A DNA stretch of 64,000 nt from Pseudomonas argentinensis (GTDB lineage Bacteria > Pseudomonadota > Gammaproteobacteria > Pseudomonadales > Pseudomonadaceae). Shown here piece by piece: positions 25,762 through 36,130 of the stretch. The position numbers were made by a program, and so were the translations under genes. The first letter of the stretch is position 1; each line of letters begins with the position of its first letter. Under the pieces are notes generated by a model. It saw only the letters and a program-made list of their open reading frames with translations. It was not told where the DNA came from and ran no database searches. The stretch covers positions 2,790,001 to 2,854,000 of the forward strand of contig NZ_CP056087.1 in assembly GCF_001839655.2 (NCBI RefSeq), read 5' to 3'.

Positions 25762-26955
25762 ATGACCGACTCTCAAGCCAACGCCGCCAACCCGAACTCG
25801 GGCAAGCGCAAACGCCTGCTGATTGGCCTCGGCATCATCGTCGTGCTGTGCAGCGCGGCCATCTTCGCCTACCACGAGCTGTACGGGCGCTTCTATGAAG
25901 AGACCGACGACGCCTACGTGGGCGGCAACCTGGTGCAGATCACCCCGCAGATCACCGGCACCGTCACCCGTATCGCCGTGGACGACGGCGACTATGTCGA
26001 GGCCGGCCAGCCCCTGGTATGGCTTGACCCGGCCGACACCCAGGTGGCCCAGCAGAGCGCCGAGGCCAACCTGGCGCGTACGGTGCGCCAGGTGCGCGGG
26101 CTGTACAGCAACGTCGACAGCTACAAGGCCCAGGTGGCCTCGCGCAAGATCGACGTGCAACGCGCCAAGGCCGACTACCAGCGCCGCGTGACCCTGGCGA
26201 GCAAGGGTGCGATTTCCCGCGAGGAGCTGGCCCACGCCCAGGACACCCTGAACAGCGCGCAGAGCGCCTTGACTTCCGCCCAGCAGCAACTGGATACCAA
26301 TCAGGCGCTGGTCGACGACACCGTGATCGCTTCCCACCCGGACGTGAAGAGCGCCGCCGCGCAGCTGCGCCAGGCCTTTCTCAACAATGCCCGCAGCACC
26401 CTGGTGGCGCCGGTCAGCGGTTACGTGGCGCGTCGCTCGGTACAGGTCGGTAGCCGCATCCAGCCCGGCGCGGCGCTGATGGCGGTGGTGCCGCTGCACG
26501 AGGTGTGGATCGACGCCAACTTCAAGGAAACCCAGCTGCGCGAGATGCGCATCGGCCAGCCGGTGACCGTCGAGGCCGATCTGTACGGCGATGACGTGAC
26601 CTACCAGGGCCACGTGGAAAGCCTCGGCGTGGGCACCGGCAGTGCCTTCTCGCTGCTGCCAGCGCAGAACGCCAGCGGCAACTGGATCAAGATCGTGCAG
26701 CGCCTGCCGGTGCGTATCCGCCTGGACGACGAGGCGCTGGACAAGCACCCGCTGCGCATCGGCCTGTCCACCACGGTGGCCGTCGACCTCCATGACCAGA
26801 GTGGCGCCCAGCTCACCACCCAGATGCCCGAGCAGGCGCGCTTCAGCACCGCCGTTTACGACGCACCGCTGGGCGAGGCCGACGCGCTGATCGAGCGGAT
26901 CATCCACGCCAATGGCCCGCAGAACGCCAGTGCCGCCCAGGCGAAGCAGGGCTGA
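25762..26955 (+). CDS. EmrA-like periplasmic adaptor (HlyD family)
   Basis: 397 residues. One transmembrane segment at about 16-36, then the adaptor order beta-barrel/lipoyl half, coiled-coil hairpin and second lipoyl half. ETDDAYVGGNLVQITPQITGTVTRIAVDDGDYVEAGQPLVWLD (25900-26028) and RSTLVAPVSGYVARRSVQVGSRIQPGAALMAVVPLHEVWIDANFKE (26392-26529) are the family hallmarks. It links the inner-membrane MFS pump encoded next to the outer-membrane channel encoded before. The next start follows after one base. Confidence 0.93.
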   Translation: MTDSQANAANPNSGKRKRLLIGLGIIVVLCSAAIFAYHELYGRFYEETDDAYVGGNLVQITPQITGTVTRIAVDDGDYVEAGQPLVWLDPADTQVAQQSAEANLARTVRQVRGLYSNVDSYKAQVASRKIDVQRAKADYQRRVTLASKGAISREELAHAQDTLNSAQSALTSAQQQLDTNQALVDDTVIASHPDVKSAAAQLRQAFLNNARSTLVAPVSGYVARRSVQVGSRIQPGAALMAVVPLHEVWIDANFKETQLREMRIGQPVTVEADLYGDDVTYQGHVESLGVGTGSAFSLLPAQNASGNWIKIVQRLPVRIRLDDEALDKHPLRIGLSTTVAVDLHDQSGAQLTTQMPEQARFSTAVYDAPLGEADALIERIIHANGPQNASAAQAKQG

Positions 26956-26956
26956 C

Positions 26957-28483
26957 ATGAGCGACGCCAATTTCCGCCCGGCCAGCATGCTGCTGGCCAC
27001 CATCGGCATCTCCCTGGCGACCTTCATGCAGGTGCTCGACACCACCATCGCCAACGTCGCCCTGCCGACCATCTCCGGCAACCTGGGCGTCAGCTCGGAG
27101 CAGGGCACCTGGGTGATCACCTCGTTCGCCGTGTGCAACGCCATCGCCTTGCCGCTGACCGGCTGGCTGGCGCGGCGCTTCGGCGAGGTGAAGCTGTTTC
27201 TCGCCGCGGTGGTGCTGTTCGTGATCACCTCGTTTCTCTGTGGCATCGCCCGTTCGATGCCCGAGCTGGTGGTGTTCCGCGCCCTGCAGGGGCTGGTCGC
27301 CGGCCCGCTGTACCCGATGGCGCAGACGCTGTTGCTGGCGATCTTTCCCAGTGCCAAACGGGGCATGGCCCTGGCGCTGCTGGCCATGGTCACCGTGGTG
27401 GCGCCGATCATCGGGCCGATTGCCGGCGGCTGGATCACCGACAGCTACAGCTGGCCGTGGATCTTCTTCATCAACGTGCCGATCGGCATCCTCGCCACCC
27501 TGGTGGTGTGGACGCAGATGCGCAACCGCCCGGAAACCACCGTGCACCAGCCCATCGACTACGTGGGGCTGATGCTGCTGATGCTGGGCGTCGGCGTGCT
27601 GCAGGTGGTGCTCGACAAGGGCAACGACCTGGACTGGTTCGAGTCGACCTTCATCCAGATCGGTACCGCCATCTCGGTGGTCGCACTGGTGGCCCTGGTG
27701 ATCTGGGAGCTGACCGACCAGCACCCGATCATCAACCTGCGCCTGTTCATGTACCGCAACTTCACCTTCGGCACCCTGGCGCTGGTGCTCGGCTACTCGG
27801 GCTTCTTCGGCATCAACCTGCTGCTGCCCCAGTGGCTGCAGACCCAGCTGGGCTATACGCCAATCTGGGCGGGGTTGGCGGCGGCGCCGATCGGCATCCT
27901 GCCGCTGTTCCTGTCGCCGCTGGTGGGCAAGTACGCCCACAAGTTCGACCTGCGCCTGCTGGCCGGCGGCTCGTTCCTGGTGATCGGCGCCTCGTGCTTC
28001 ATGCGCGCCTCGTTCAACACCGAGGTGGACTATCGGCATATCGCCGAGGTGCAGGTATTCATGGGCCTGGGTATCGCGCTGTTCTTCATGCCGACCACCA
28101 GCATCCTGCTCTCCAGCCTGCCGCCCAAGGACATCGCCGACGGCTCCGGCTTGGCCACCTTCCTGCGGGTGCTGGGCGGCAGCTTCGCTTCGTCGCTGAC
28201 CACCTGGGTCTGGCACCGCCGGGAGATCTACCACCACGCCCAGCTCACCGAGCACGTCACGCCCTATGACCCGGCCACCCACCAGTACCTGGAGCAGCTT
28301 GGCGGTGCGTCGCAATCGGCCTACCTGCAGATCGACCAGGTGGTGGAAAGCCAGGCCTACATGCTCTCCACGGTGGACTACTTCACCCTGATGGGCTGGC
28401 TGTTCTTCGGCCTGATCCTGATCATCTACCTGGCCAAGCCGCCGTTCTCGGCCAAGGGGGCAGAGGCAGGCGGCGGGCATTGA
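26957..28483 (+). CDS. EmrB-like drug exporter (MFS, DHA2 family)
   Basis: 508 residues with about 14 transmembrane segments, a proton-driven exporter. Segment 1 has MQVLDTTIANVALPTISGNLG with the Asp typical of DHA2 pumps. GWLARRFGEVKLFL is the MFS signature loop, and IGPIAGGWITDSYSWPWIFFINVPIG is motif C. It completes the MarR-channel-adaptor-pump operon. Substrates are probably hydrophobic drugs, phenolics or fatty acids; the sequence does not specify. ATG at 26957 was chosen, one base after the adaptor stop. Confidence 0.93.
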   Translation: MSDANFRPASMLLATIGISLATFMQVLDTTIANVALPTISGNLGVSSEQGTWVITSFAVCNAIALPLTGWLARRFGEVKLFLAAVVLFVITSFLCGIARSMPELVVFRALQGLVAGPLYPMAQTLLLAIFPSAKRGMALALLAMVTVVAPIIGPIAGGWITDSYSWPWIFFINVPIGILATLVVWTQMRNRPETTVHQPIDYVGLMLLMLGVGVLQVVLDKGNDLDWFESTFIQIGTAISVVALVALVIWELTDQHPIINLRLFMYRNFTFGTLALVLGYSGFFGINLLLPQWLQTQLGYTPIWAGLAAAPIGILPLFLSPLVGKYAHKFDLRLLAGGSFLVIGASCFMRASFNTEVDYRHIAEVQVFMGLGIALFFMPTTSILLSSLPPKDIADGSGLATFLRVLGGSFASSLTTWVWHRREIYHHAQLTEHVTPYDPATHQYLEQLGGASQSAYLQIDQVVESQAYMLSTVDYFTLMGWLFFGLILIIYLAKPPFSAKGAEAGGGH

Positions 28484-28599
28484 TGACTGCCTGCAGGCGT
28501 CGTGGTGACCCTGCCCAGGTAGCCCGGGTTGAACGAAGTGATGCCCGGGGCTGGTTTCCTGGGTATTGCCGCGCTCGACCCTAGGCTATGGGCGTTCGA

Positions 28600-29535
28600 T
28601 CAGGCGCCTGCTTCGTTCATCCATTTCGGTTTCGGGTAACGACGGTCCGACTTGCCGGCCTTGAGGATCGCGCCGGGCACCTCGTGGCCGATCAGCTCGG
28701 GCAGGGTGGCCGCGGCAGCCAGCAGCGCATCCAGATTCACCCCCGTCTGCAGCCCCATGCGCTGGAACATGTGCACCAGGTCCTCGGTGCAGATATTGCC
28801 GCTTGCGCCCGGTGCGTAAGGGCAGCCGCCCAGGCCGCCGAGGGAGGCGTCGAAGCGGTCGATGCCGGCGTTCAGCGCCGCCAGGGCATTGGCCAGGCCC
28901 ATGCCACGGGTGTTGTGAAAGTGCGCGGTGAACACTGCCTCGGGCCAGCGCCGCAGCGACTCGCGGCAGATACGCTCGACCTGGCTGGGATCGGCCATGC
29001 CGGTGGTGTCGCACAGGGTCACGCCCTGCACGCCGAGGTCGAGCAGGCGCTCCGTCAGCTCATGGACGCGGGTTTGCGCCACCTCGCCCTCGAACGGGCA
29101 GCCGAAGGTGGTCGACAGCGATGCATTGATGAATACACCGCTGCCACGGGTGACCTCGATGATCTCGCGAAACTGCGCGAGCGACTGCTCCGGCGTCATG
29201 CGCAGGTTGGCCAGGCCGTGGGTGTCGCTGGCCGACATCACCAGGTTGATCTCGTCCACCGCGCACGACAACGCCCGCTCGCAGCCGCGCACGTTGGGCA
29301 CCAGCACGGTGTATTCCACGCCCGGCACGCGCTGGATGCCGCGCATCACGTCTTCGGCATCACGCAGGTTGGGAATGGCCTTGGGCGAGGTGAAGGAGGT
29401 GACTTCGATCTTGGCCAGTCCGGTGCGGGACAGCCTGTCGATCAGCGCGACCTTGGCTTCGGTGGGCACGAAGGCCGCTTCGATCTGGAAGCCGTCGCGG
29501 GTGGCGACGTCCTGGATATAGAGGCGTTTGTTCAT
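28600..29535 (-). CDS. HMG-CoA lyase-family enzyme, candidate (R)-citramalyl-CoA lyase
   Basis: 311-residue TIM-barrel enzyme of the DRE-metallolyase superfamily. The metal and catalytic start VATRDGFQIE, the HFHNTRGMGLANALAAL strand with metal-binding histidines, and the Cys-loop GGLGGCPYAPGASGN with Cys238 are all present, so the lyase should be active. HMG-CoA lyase cleaves HMG-CoA in leucine breakdown, but no leucine genes are here. Its co-oriented neighbour is a class III CoA-transferase, the pairing used for (R)-citramalate via (R)-citramalyl-CoA, and the locus is otherwise devoted to C5 acids. The repeats upstream copy its first codons. Confidence 0.82.
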   Translation of the reverse strand: MNKRLYIQDVATRDGFQIEAAFVPTEAKVALIDRLSRTGLAKIEVTSFTSPKAIPNLRDAEDVMRGIQRVPGVEYTVLVPNVRGCERALSCAVDEINLVMSASDTHGLANLRMTPEQSLAQFREIIEVTRGSGVFINASLSTTFGCPFEGEVAQTRVHELTERLLDLGVQGVTLCDTTGMADPSQVERICRESLRRWPEAVFTAHFHNTRGMGLANALAALNAGIDRFDASLGGLGGCPYAPGASGNICTEDLVHMFQRMGLQTGVNLDALLAAAATLPELIGHEVPGAILKAGKSDRRYPKPKWMNEAGA

Positions 29536-30032
29536 GGGTAGTCCTCAGGAGAGCTGCAAGCCGCAAGCTGCAAGTAAAAGCTTGGAGCCCTTTTTCTTGA
29601 GGCTTGCCGCTTGAAGTTGGGTAGGGTGGATGACGCTCTTTTCATCCACCATTGCGATCGTGGATGGGCTGCAGATGTCTGCCATGGACATGGGTGTTGG
29701 TGGACAAGCTTCGCGTTGTCCACCCTACGATATAGAGGCGTTTGTTCATGGGTAGTCCTCGGGAGTAGCTACAAGCGGCGAGTAAAAGCTTGGAGCCCTT
29801 TTTCTTGAGGCTTGCCGCTTGAAGTTGGGTAGGGTGGATGACGCTCTTTTCATCCACCATTGCGATCGTGGATGGGCTGCAGATGTCTGCCATGGACATG
29901 GGTGTTGGTGGACAAGCTTCGCGTTGTCCACCCTACGATATAGAGGCGTTTGTTCATGGGTAGTCCTCGGGAGTAGCTGCAAGCGGCGAGTAAAAGCTTG
30001 GAGCCCTTTTTCTTGAGGCTTGCCGCTTGAAG
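29516..30032. repeat. Tandem repeat of about 210 bases, two full copies plus a partial
   Basis: Copies run 29516-29729, 29730-29937 and 29938-30032 (truncated). Each begins with the 5-prime end of the lyase gene (about seven codons and the ribosome binding region, read on the minus strand). Then come a CTTGCCGCTTGAAG/CTTGGAGCCC element and, in the complete copies, a GTAGGGTGGA...TCCACCCTAC palindrome. The second and third units are nearly identical over their shared length; the first differs mainly in the CTGCAAGC part. No full-length gene is present in 29536-30045. Confidence 0.93.
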
Positions 30033-30045
30033 CTTGCAGCTGCTT

Positions 30046-31251
30046 TTAGATGATCCCCCGTTCGCGCAGGCCAGCGACTTGCTCGGCGCTGAGGCCAAGC
30101 CCAGCGAGGATGTCGTCGTTGTGCTCGCCTAACTGCGGGCCGCCAGCGCCGATGCGCCCCGGTGTGCGGCTGAGTTTGGGCAGCACGCCCGGCACCTTGA
30201 GCGGGCCGACGCTGGTCTGCACCTGCTCGATCATCTGCCGCGCCAGGTAATGGGGGTCCTGCACAATATCGGCGGCGGTGTAGGGATAGCCGGCCGGCAC
30301 CCGGGCGCCCTCGAGCGCTTCGATCACCTCGTCGCGGCCGCGCTGGGCCGTCCATTCGCCGATGGCGGTATCGATCAGTTCGGCGTGCTGGCTACGCCCG
30401 TCGTTCTGCGCCAGGCGCGGGTCGTTGCCCAGGTCGTCGCGGCCGATCAGGCTCATCAGGCGCTTGTAGATGCTGTCGCCATTGCCGGCGATCAGTACGT
30501 AGCGGCCGTCGTTGCAGGGGTAGGAGTTGGACGGGGTGATGCCGGGCAGGGCGCTGCCGGCCGGCTGGCGGACGTAGCCGAAGGCGTCGTATTCGGGCAC
30601 CAGGCTTTCCATCATGGCGAACACCGACTCGTACAGGGCCACGTCGATCTCCTGGCCTTCGCCGCTACGCGCTCGCTCCTGCAGGGCCAGCAGCACGCCA
30701 ATCACCCCGTACAGCGAGGACAGCGAATCGCCGATGCTCACCCCGACCCGTACCGGCGCCTGGCCGGGGTAGCCGGAGAGGTGGCGCAGGCCGCCCATGG
30801 CTTCGCCGATCACCCCGAAACCGGGGAGGTCGCGGTAGGGGCCGGTCTGCCCGTAGCCGGAAATGCGCAGCATGATCAGTCGCGGGTTGATCGCCTTCAG
30901 TGCCTCGTAGCCCAGGCCCCAGCCTTCCAGTGTGCCCGGACGGAAGTTCTCCACCAGGATGTCGGCCTCGGCTATCAGCTTACGCACGATGTCCTGGGCT
31001 TCGGCCTGCTTCAGGTCGAGGGTCAGCGAGCGCTTGTTGCGCGACTGCACGTGCCACCAGAGAGAGGTGCCGTCCTTGATCTTGCGCCACTTGCGCAGCG
31101 GGTCGCCGACGCCCGGCGGCTCGATCTTGATCACCTCGGCGCCGAATTCGCCGAGCAGCTTGCTGGCGAACGGCCCGGCGATCAGCTGGCCCATTTCGAT
31201 GACCTTGAGGCCGGCCAGGGCCATGGGTGCAACGGTTGTGTTGGCAGGCAT
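30046..31251 (-). CDS. Class III CoA-transferase, candidate succinyl-CoA:citramalate CoA-transferase
   Basis: 401-residue CaiB/formyl-CoA-transferase family protein. MALAGLKVIEMGQLIAGPFASKLLGEFGAEVIKIEPP (31116-31224 on the minus strand) is the family start. Asp175 in VGVSIGDSLSSLYG is the catalytic aspartate. It is a paralogue of ict, but one domain region (DGTSLWWHVQSRNKRSLTLDLKQ) is closer to succinyl-CoA:citramalate/malate-type transferases in my judgement. It runs toward the HMG-CoA-lyase-type gene and is divergent from a LysR gene with a clear operator between them. GGGAAG six bases before the ATG supports the start. Confidence 0.83.
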   Translation of the reverse strand: MPANTTVAPMALAGLKVIEMGQLIAGPFASKLLGEFGAEVIKIEPPGVGDPLRKWRKIKDGTSLWWHVQSRNKRSLTLDLKQAEAQDIVRKLIAEADILVENFRPGTLEGWGLGYEALKAINPRLIMLRISGYGQTGPYRDLPGFGVIGEAMGGLRHLSGYPGQAPVRVGVSIGDSLSSLYGVIGVLLALQERARSGEGQEIDVALYESVFAMMESLVPEYDAFGYVRQPAGSALPGITPSNSYPCNDGRYVLIAGNGDSIYKRLMSLIGRDDLGNDPRLAQNDGRSQHAELIDTAIGEWTAQRGRDEVIEALEGARVPAGYPYTAADIVQDPHYLARQMIEQVQTSVGPLKVPGVLPKLSRTPGRIGAGGPQLGEHNDDILAGLGLSAEQVAGLRERGII

Positions 31252-31337
31252 GTGCGGCTTCCCGATGACTTGGGTACGATGGCGCCGAGCATCGCCCAGG
31301 GCGCGGCCCGCCGCAATCAGTCAATCGCCAAGTCTGG

Positions 31338-31354
31338 CTTCGTGCTACACGAAG
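31338..31354. promoter_or_regulatory. LysR-type operator between CoA-transferase and second LysR gene
   Basis: Perfect palindrome CTTCGTG-CTA-CACGAAG with a T-N11-A core. It lies 87 bases before the CoA-transferase start and 77 bases before the LysR start. Its sequence differs from the operator at 15280-15304, so the two LysR proteins probably have separate targets. Confidence 0.7.
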
Positions 31355-31375
31355 GCTTATGGTGCCGACTGCTGT

Positions 31376-31400
31376 CCGGTGCCCTCAACGTGGGCACCGG
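31376..31400 (+). other. Stem-loop in the leader of the second LysR gene
   Basis: Nine-base perfect arms CCGGTGCCC / GGGCACCGG with a seven-base loop, ending 31 bases before the LysR start. No T-run follows at once (CCTTTCG). It could be an attenuator-like or stabilising hairpin. Confidence 0.55.
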
Positions 31401-31430
31401 CCTTTCGTCAGCCACGAAGCGGAGCCTGCC

Positions 31431-33441
<2,011 letters not shown>

Positions 33442-33466
33442 GCAGAGAACAAAGAGGAGGGCTGGC

Positions 33467-33844
<378 letters not shown>

Positions 33845-34150
33845 GTTCTGCGATGAAGGCTGCTAGGTGGCGGGAGCGGCCGTTCGTAGGGTGGACGACG
33901 CTTCATCCGTCCACCGCTCTGCGAGCGCAATGGTGGACAAAAAGAGCGTTGTCCACCCTACGCTGGGAACGTCCGCTATCGCCTTGATCTTGCCGATCCT
34001 GGCGCTTCGACAGCACTGGGCGCTGTCCGGCGTGAGCTATTCGCCAAGACCGAAGGCCGCGTTTACTAATCGTGAATATCTGCCCGCTAACGTCGGGTTT
34101 AGAGTCGGCTTGCCAAAACAATTACAACAACCCTCTCTGGGAGACCGCTG
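33845..34150. other. 306-base gap with a family 2 palindrome
   Basis: No gene seen. It contains the repeat at 33886-33962, then about 190 bases of unremarkable sequence up to the dctQ ribosome binding site (GGGAG). The gap separates dctP2 and the broken glyoxalase gene from dctQM. Confidence 0.6.
33886..33962. repeat. GTAGGGTGGA palindrome, family 2
   Basis: Outer arms GTAGGGTGGAC and GTCCACCCTAC, inner CATCCGTCCACC and AATGGTGGAC. It is the best-preserved long copy of the family besides those in the tandem repeat at 29.6 kb. Confidence 0.85.
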
Positions 34151-34789
34151 ATGCAAGCTTTGCAGCGCCTGTGGAGTCGCCTCGAAGAAGTCGCCATCGC
34201 CTTTCTTCTCGCCGCGATGACCCTGGTCACTTTTTCGTACGTGGTATTCAACAACATCTACGGCGTGTTTTATTCGCTGGGAGATTCGCTGCCTTTCGCC
34301 AACGATGCGATGTTCGCCATCGGCGACAGCATCCTCTACGTGGCCCAGGAAATGACCTGGAGCGTGGCGCTGACCAAGGCCATGTTCGGCTGGCTGATTT
34401 TCGTCGGCCTGGCCTGGGGGGTTCGCATCGGCGCGCACATCGGCGTCGACCTGCTGGTGCGCCAGTTCAGCCCCGCCAATCAGCGCCTGATGGCCATCCT
34501 GGCACTGCTCATCTGCCTGGGCTACTGCGCGCTGATGACCTATTCCAGCGAGCAGTGGGTTGCCGTGCTGTACAGCGTCGGCACCGGCGCCGAGGATCTG
34601 GATCGCTTCGGTGTTCGTCAGTGGCACATCGTGATGATCGTGCCGATCGGGTTCGCCCTGATGTTCGTACGTTTCCTGGAAATCTTCATTCGCGTGCTGC
34701 AAGGCAAGCAACAAGGCCTGGGCTTGCACAGCGAAGTGGACGATGCCGTGAAGCTGGCTGAAAACGACAAGGCGGAGACACGCGCATGA
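34151..34789 (+). CDS. dctQ: TRAP transporter small membrane subunit DctQ
   Basis: 212 residues with four predicted membrane spans, the small subunit of a tripartite ATP-independent periplasmic transporter. Characteristic are WLIFVGLAWGVRIGAHIGVDLLVRQF in the middle and a long periplasmic insertion near residues 40-75. It overlaps dctM by four bases, so translation is probably coupled. With dctM and a DctP protein it would import a C4-C5 dicarboxylate using the sodium gradient. Confidence 0.9.
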   Translation: MQALQRLWSRLEEVAIAFLLAAMTLVTFSYVVFNNIYGVFYSLGDSLPFANDAMFAIGDSILYVAQEMTWSVALTKAMFGWLIFVGLAWGVRIGAHIGVDLLVRQFSPANQRLMAILALLICLGYCALMTYSSEQWVAVLYSVGTGAEDLDRFGVRQWHIVMIVPIGFALMFVRFLEIFIRVLQGKQQGLGLHSEVDDAVKLAENDKAETRA

Positions 34790-36066
34790 CCATTGCCTTT
34801 CTGTTCGTCGCCCTGTTCGTGCTGATGTTCATCGGCATTCCGGTGGCGATTTCCTTGGGCTTGTCCGGGGCCATGACCATCCTGTTCTTCAGTAACGACT
34901 CGGTGCGTTCGCTGGCGATCAAGCTGTTCGAGACCAGCGAGCACTACACGCTGCTGGCCATTCCCTTCTTCCTGCTGTCCGGCGCCTTCATGACCAGCGG
35001 CGGCGTGGCCCGCCGCCTGATCGATTTCGCCAACGCCTGCGTCGGTCATATCAAGGGCGGCCTGGCCATCGCCGCGATCATGGCGTGCATGCTGTTCGCC
35101 GCGCTGAGCGGCTCGTCCCCGGCCACCGTGGCCGCGGTCGGCTCGATCGTCATCGCCGGCATGGTGCGTTCGGGCTACAAGCAGGACTTCGCTGCCGGCA
35201 TCGTCTGTAACGCCGGCACCCTGGGCATCCTGATTCCGCCGTCGATCGTCATGGTGGTCTACGCCACCGCGACCGAAACCTCGGTGGGCAAGCTGTTCAT
35301 GGCCGGCGTGGTACCCGGCCTGCTGCTCGGCCTGGTGCTGATGGTGGTGATCTACATCATGGCCCGCGTGCAGAACATGCCGTCGCTGCCGCGCGCTTCG
35401 CTCAAGGAGATCCTGGTTGCCGGGCGCAAGGCGGGTTGGGGGCTGCTGCTGATCGTGATCATCCTTGGCGGCATCTACTCGGGCATGTTCACGCCGACCG
35501 AAGCCGCAGCGGTGGCCGCGGTATACGCCGCGTTCGTGGCGATCTTCGTCTACAAGGACATGACCATCGGCGAATGCCCGAAGGTGATCATCGAGGCCGG
35601 CAAGCTGAGCGTGGTGCTGATGTTCATCATCGCCAACGCCATGCTGTTCGCCCACGTGCTGACCACCGAGCAGATCCCGCAGTCGATCACCGCCTGGGTC
35701 GTGGAGCAGGGCTTTTCGCCCATCGAGTTCCTGATCGTGGTGAACATCGTGCTGCTGATCGCCGGTACCTTCATGGAGCCGTCGGCGATCATCCTGATCC
35801 TGGCGCCGATCCTCTTTCCGATCGCCATGCAACTGGGCATCGACCCGATCCACCTGGGCATCATCATGGTGGTGAACATGGAAATCGGCCTGATCACGCC
35901 GCCGACGGGCCTGAACCTGTTCGTCACCTCGGCGGTCACCGGCATGCCGCTGACCCGCGTGGTACGCGCCGTATCGCCATGGCTGCTGGTGATGCTGGGC
36001 TTCCTGCTGCTGGTCACCTATGTGCCGTTCATCTCCCTGGGGCTGCCGAACTGGCTGGGCATGTAA
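34786..36066 (+). CDS. dctM: TRAP transporter large membrane subunit DctM
   Basis: 426 residues with about 12 spans; the ion-coupled transport subunit. Family stretches: IGIPVAISLGLSGAMTI, FALSGSSPATVAAVGSIVIAGM-like segment (FAALSGSSPATVAAVG), GTLGILIPPSIVMVVYA, and near the end MEIGLITPPTGLNLFVTSAVTG. It is the last gene of the run and is followed by an intrinsic terminator. No second dctQM pair exists in the window, so both binding proteins may dock to this one. Confidence 0.95.
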   Translation: MTIAFLFVALFVLMFIGIPVAISLGLSGAMTILFFSNDSVRSLAIKLFETSEHYTLLAIPFFLLSGAFMTSGGVARRLIDFANACVGHIKGGLAIAAIMACMLFAALSGSSPATVAAVGSIVIAGMVRSGYKQDFAAGIVCNAGTLGILIPPSIVMVVYATATETSVGKLFMAGVVPGLLLGLVLMVVIYIMARVQNMPSLPRASLKEILVAGRKAGWGLLLIVIILGGIYSGMFTPTEAAAVAAVYAAFVAIFVYKDMTIGECPKVIIEAGKLSVVLMFIIANAMLFAHVLTTEQIPQSITAWVVEQGFSPIEFLIVVNIVLLIAGTFMEPSAIILILAPILFPIAMQLGIDPIHLGIIMVVNMEIGLITPPTGLNLFVTSAVTGMPLTRVVRAVSPWLLVMLGFLLLVTYVPFISLGLPNWLGM

Positions 36067-36099
36067 GCACCCTGGCCTGACGTCGATCCCCTGACCCAG

Positions 36100-36124
36100 A
36101 AACCCGGCCCAGTGCCGGGTTTTC
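36100..36124 (+). terminator. Intrinsic terminator after dctM
   Basis: Seven-base stem ACCCGGC / GCCGGGT with a five-base loop, AA before and TTTT after (from 36120). It lies between convergent dctM and the EAL gene and may act both ways. Confidence 0.85.
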
Positions 36125-36130
36125 CATGTT

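Noticed and set aside
22257..30032. A single large genomic island bounded by attachment sites
   Set aside because: No integrase, tRNA end or matching direct repeats were found around the efflux operon and second module. The insertion history is better described as separate events.
29642..30098. Short overlapping frames starting MNKRLYI within the tandem repeats
   Set aside because: They begin with copied lyase codons and then run into palindromic repeat DNA. No evidence of function beyond the duplicated start.
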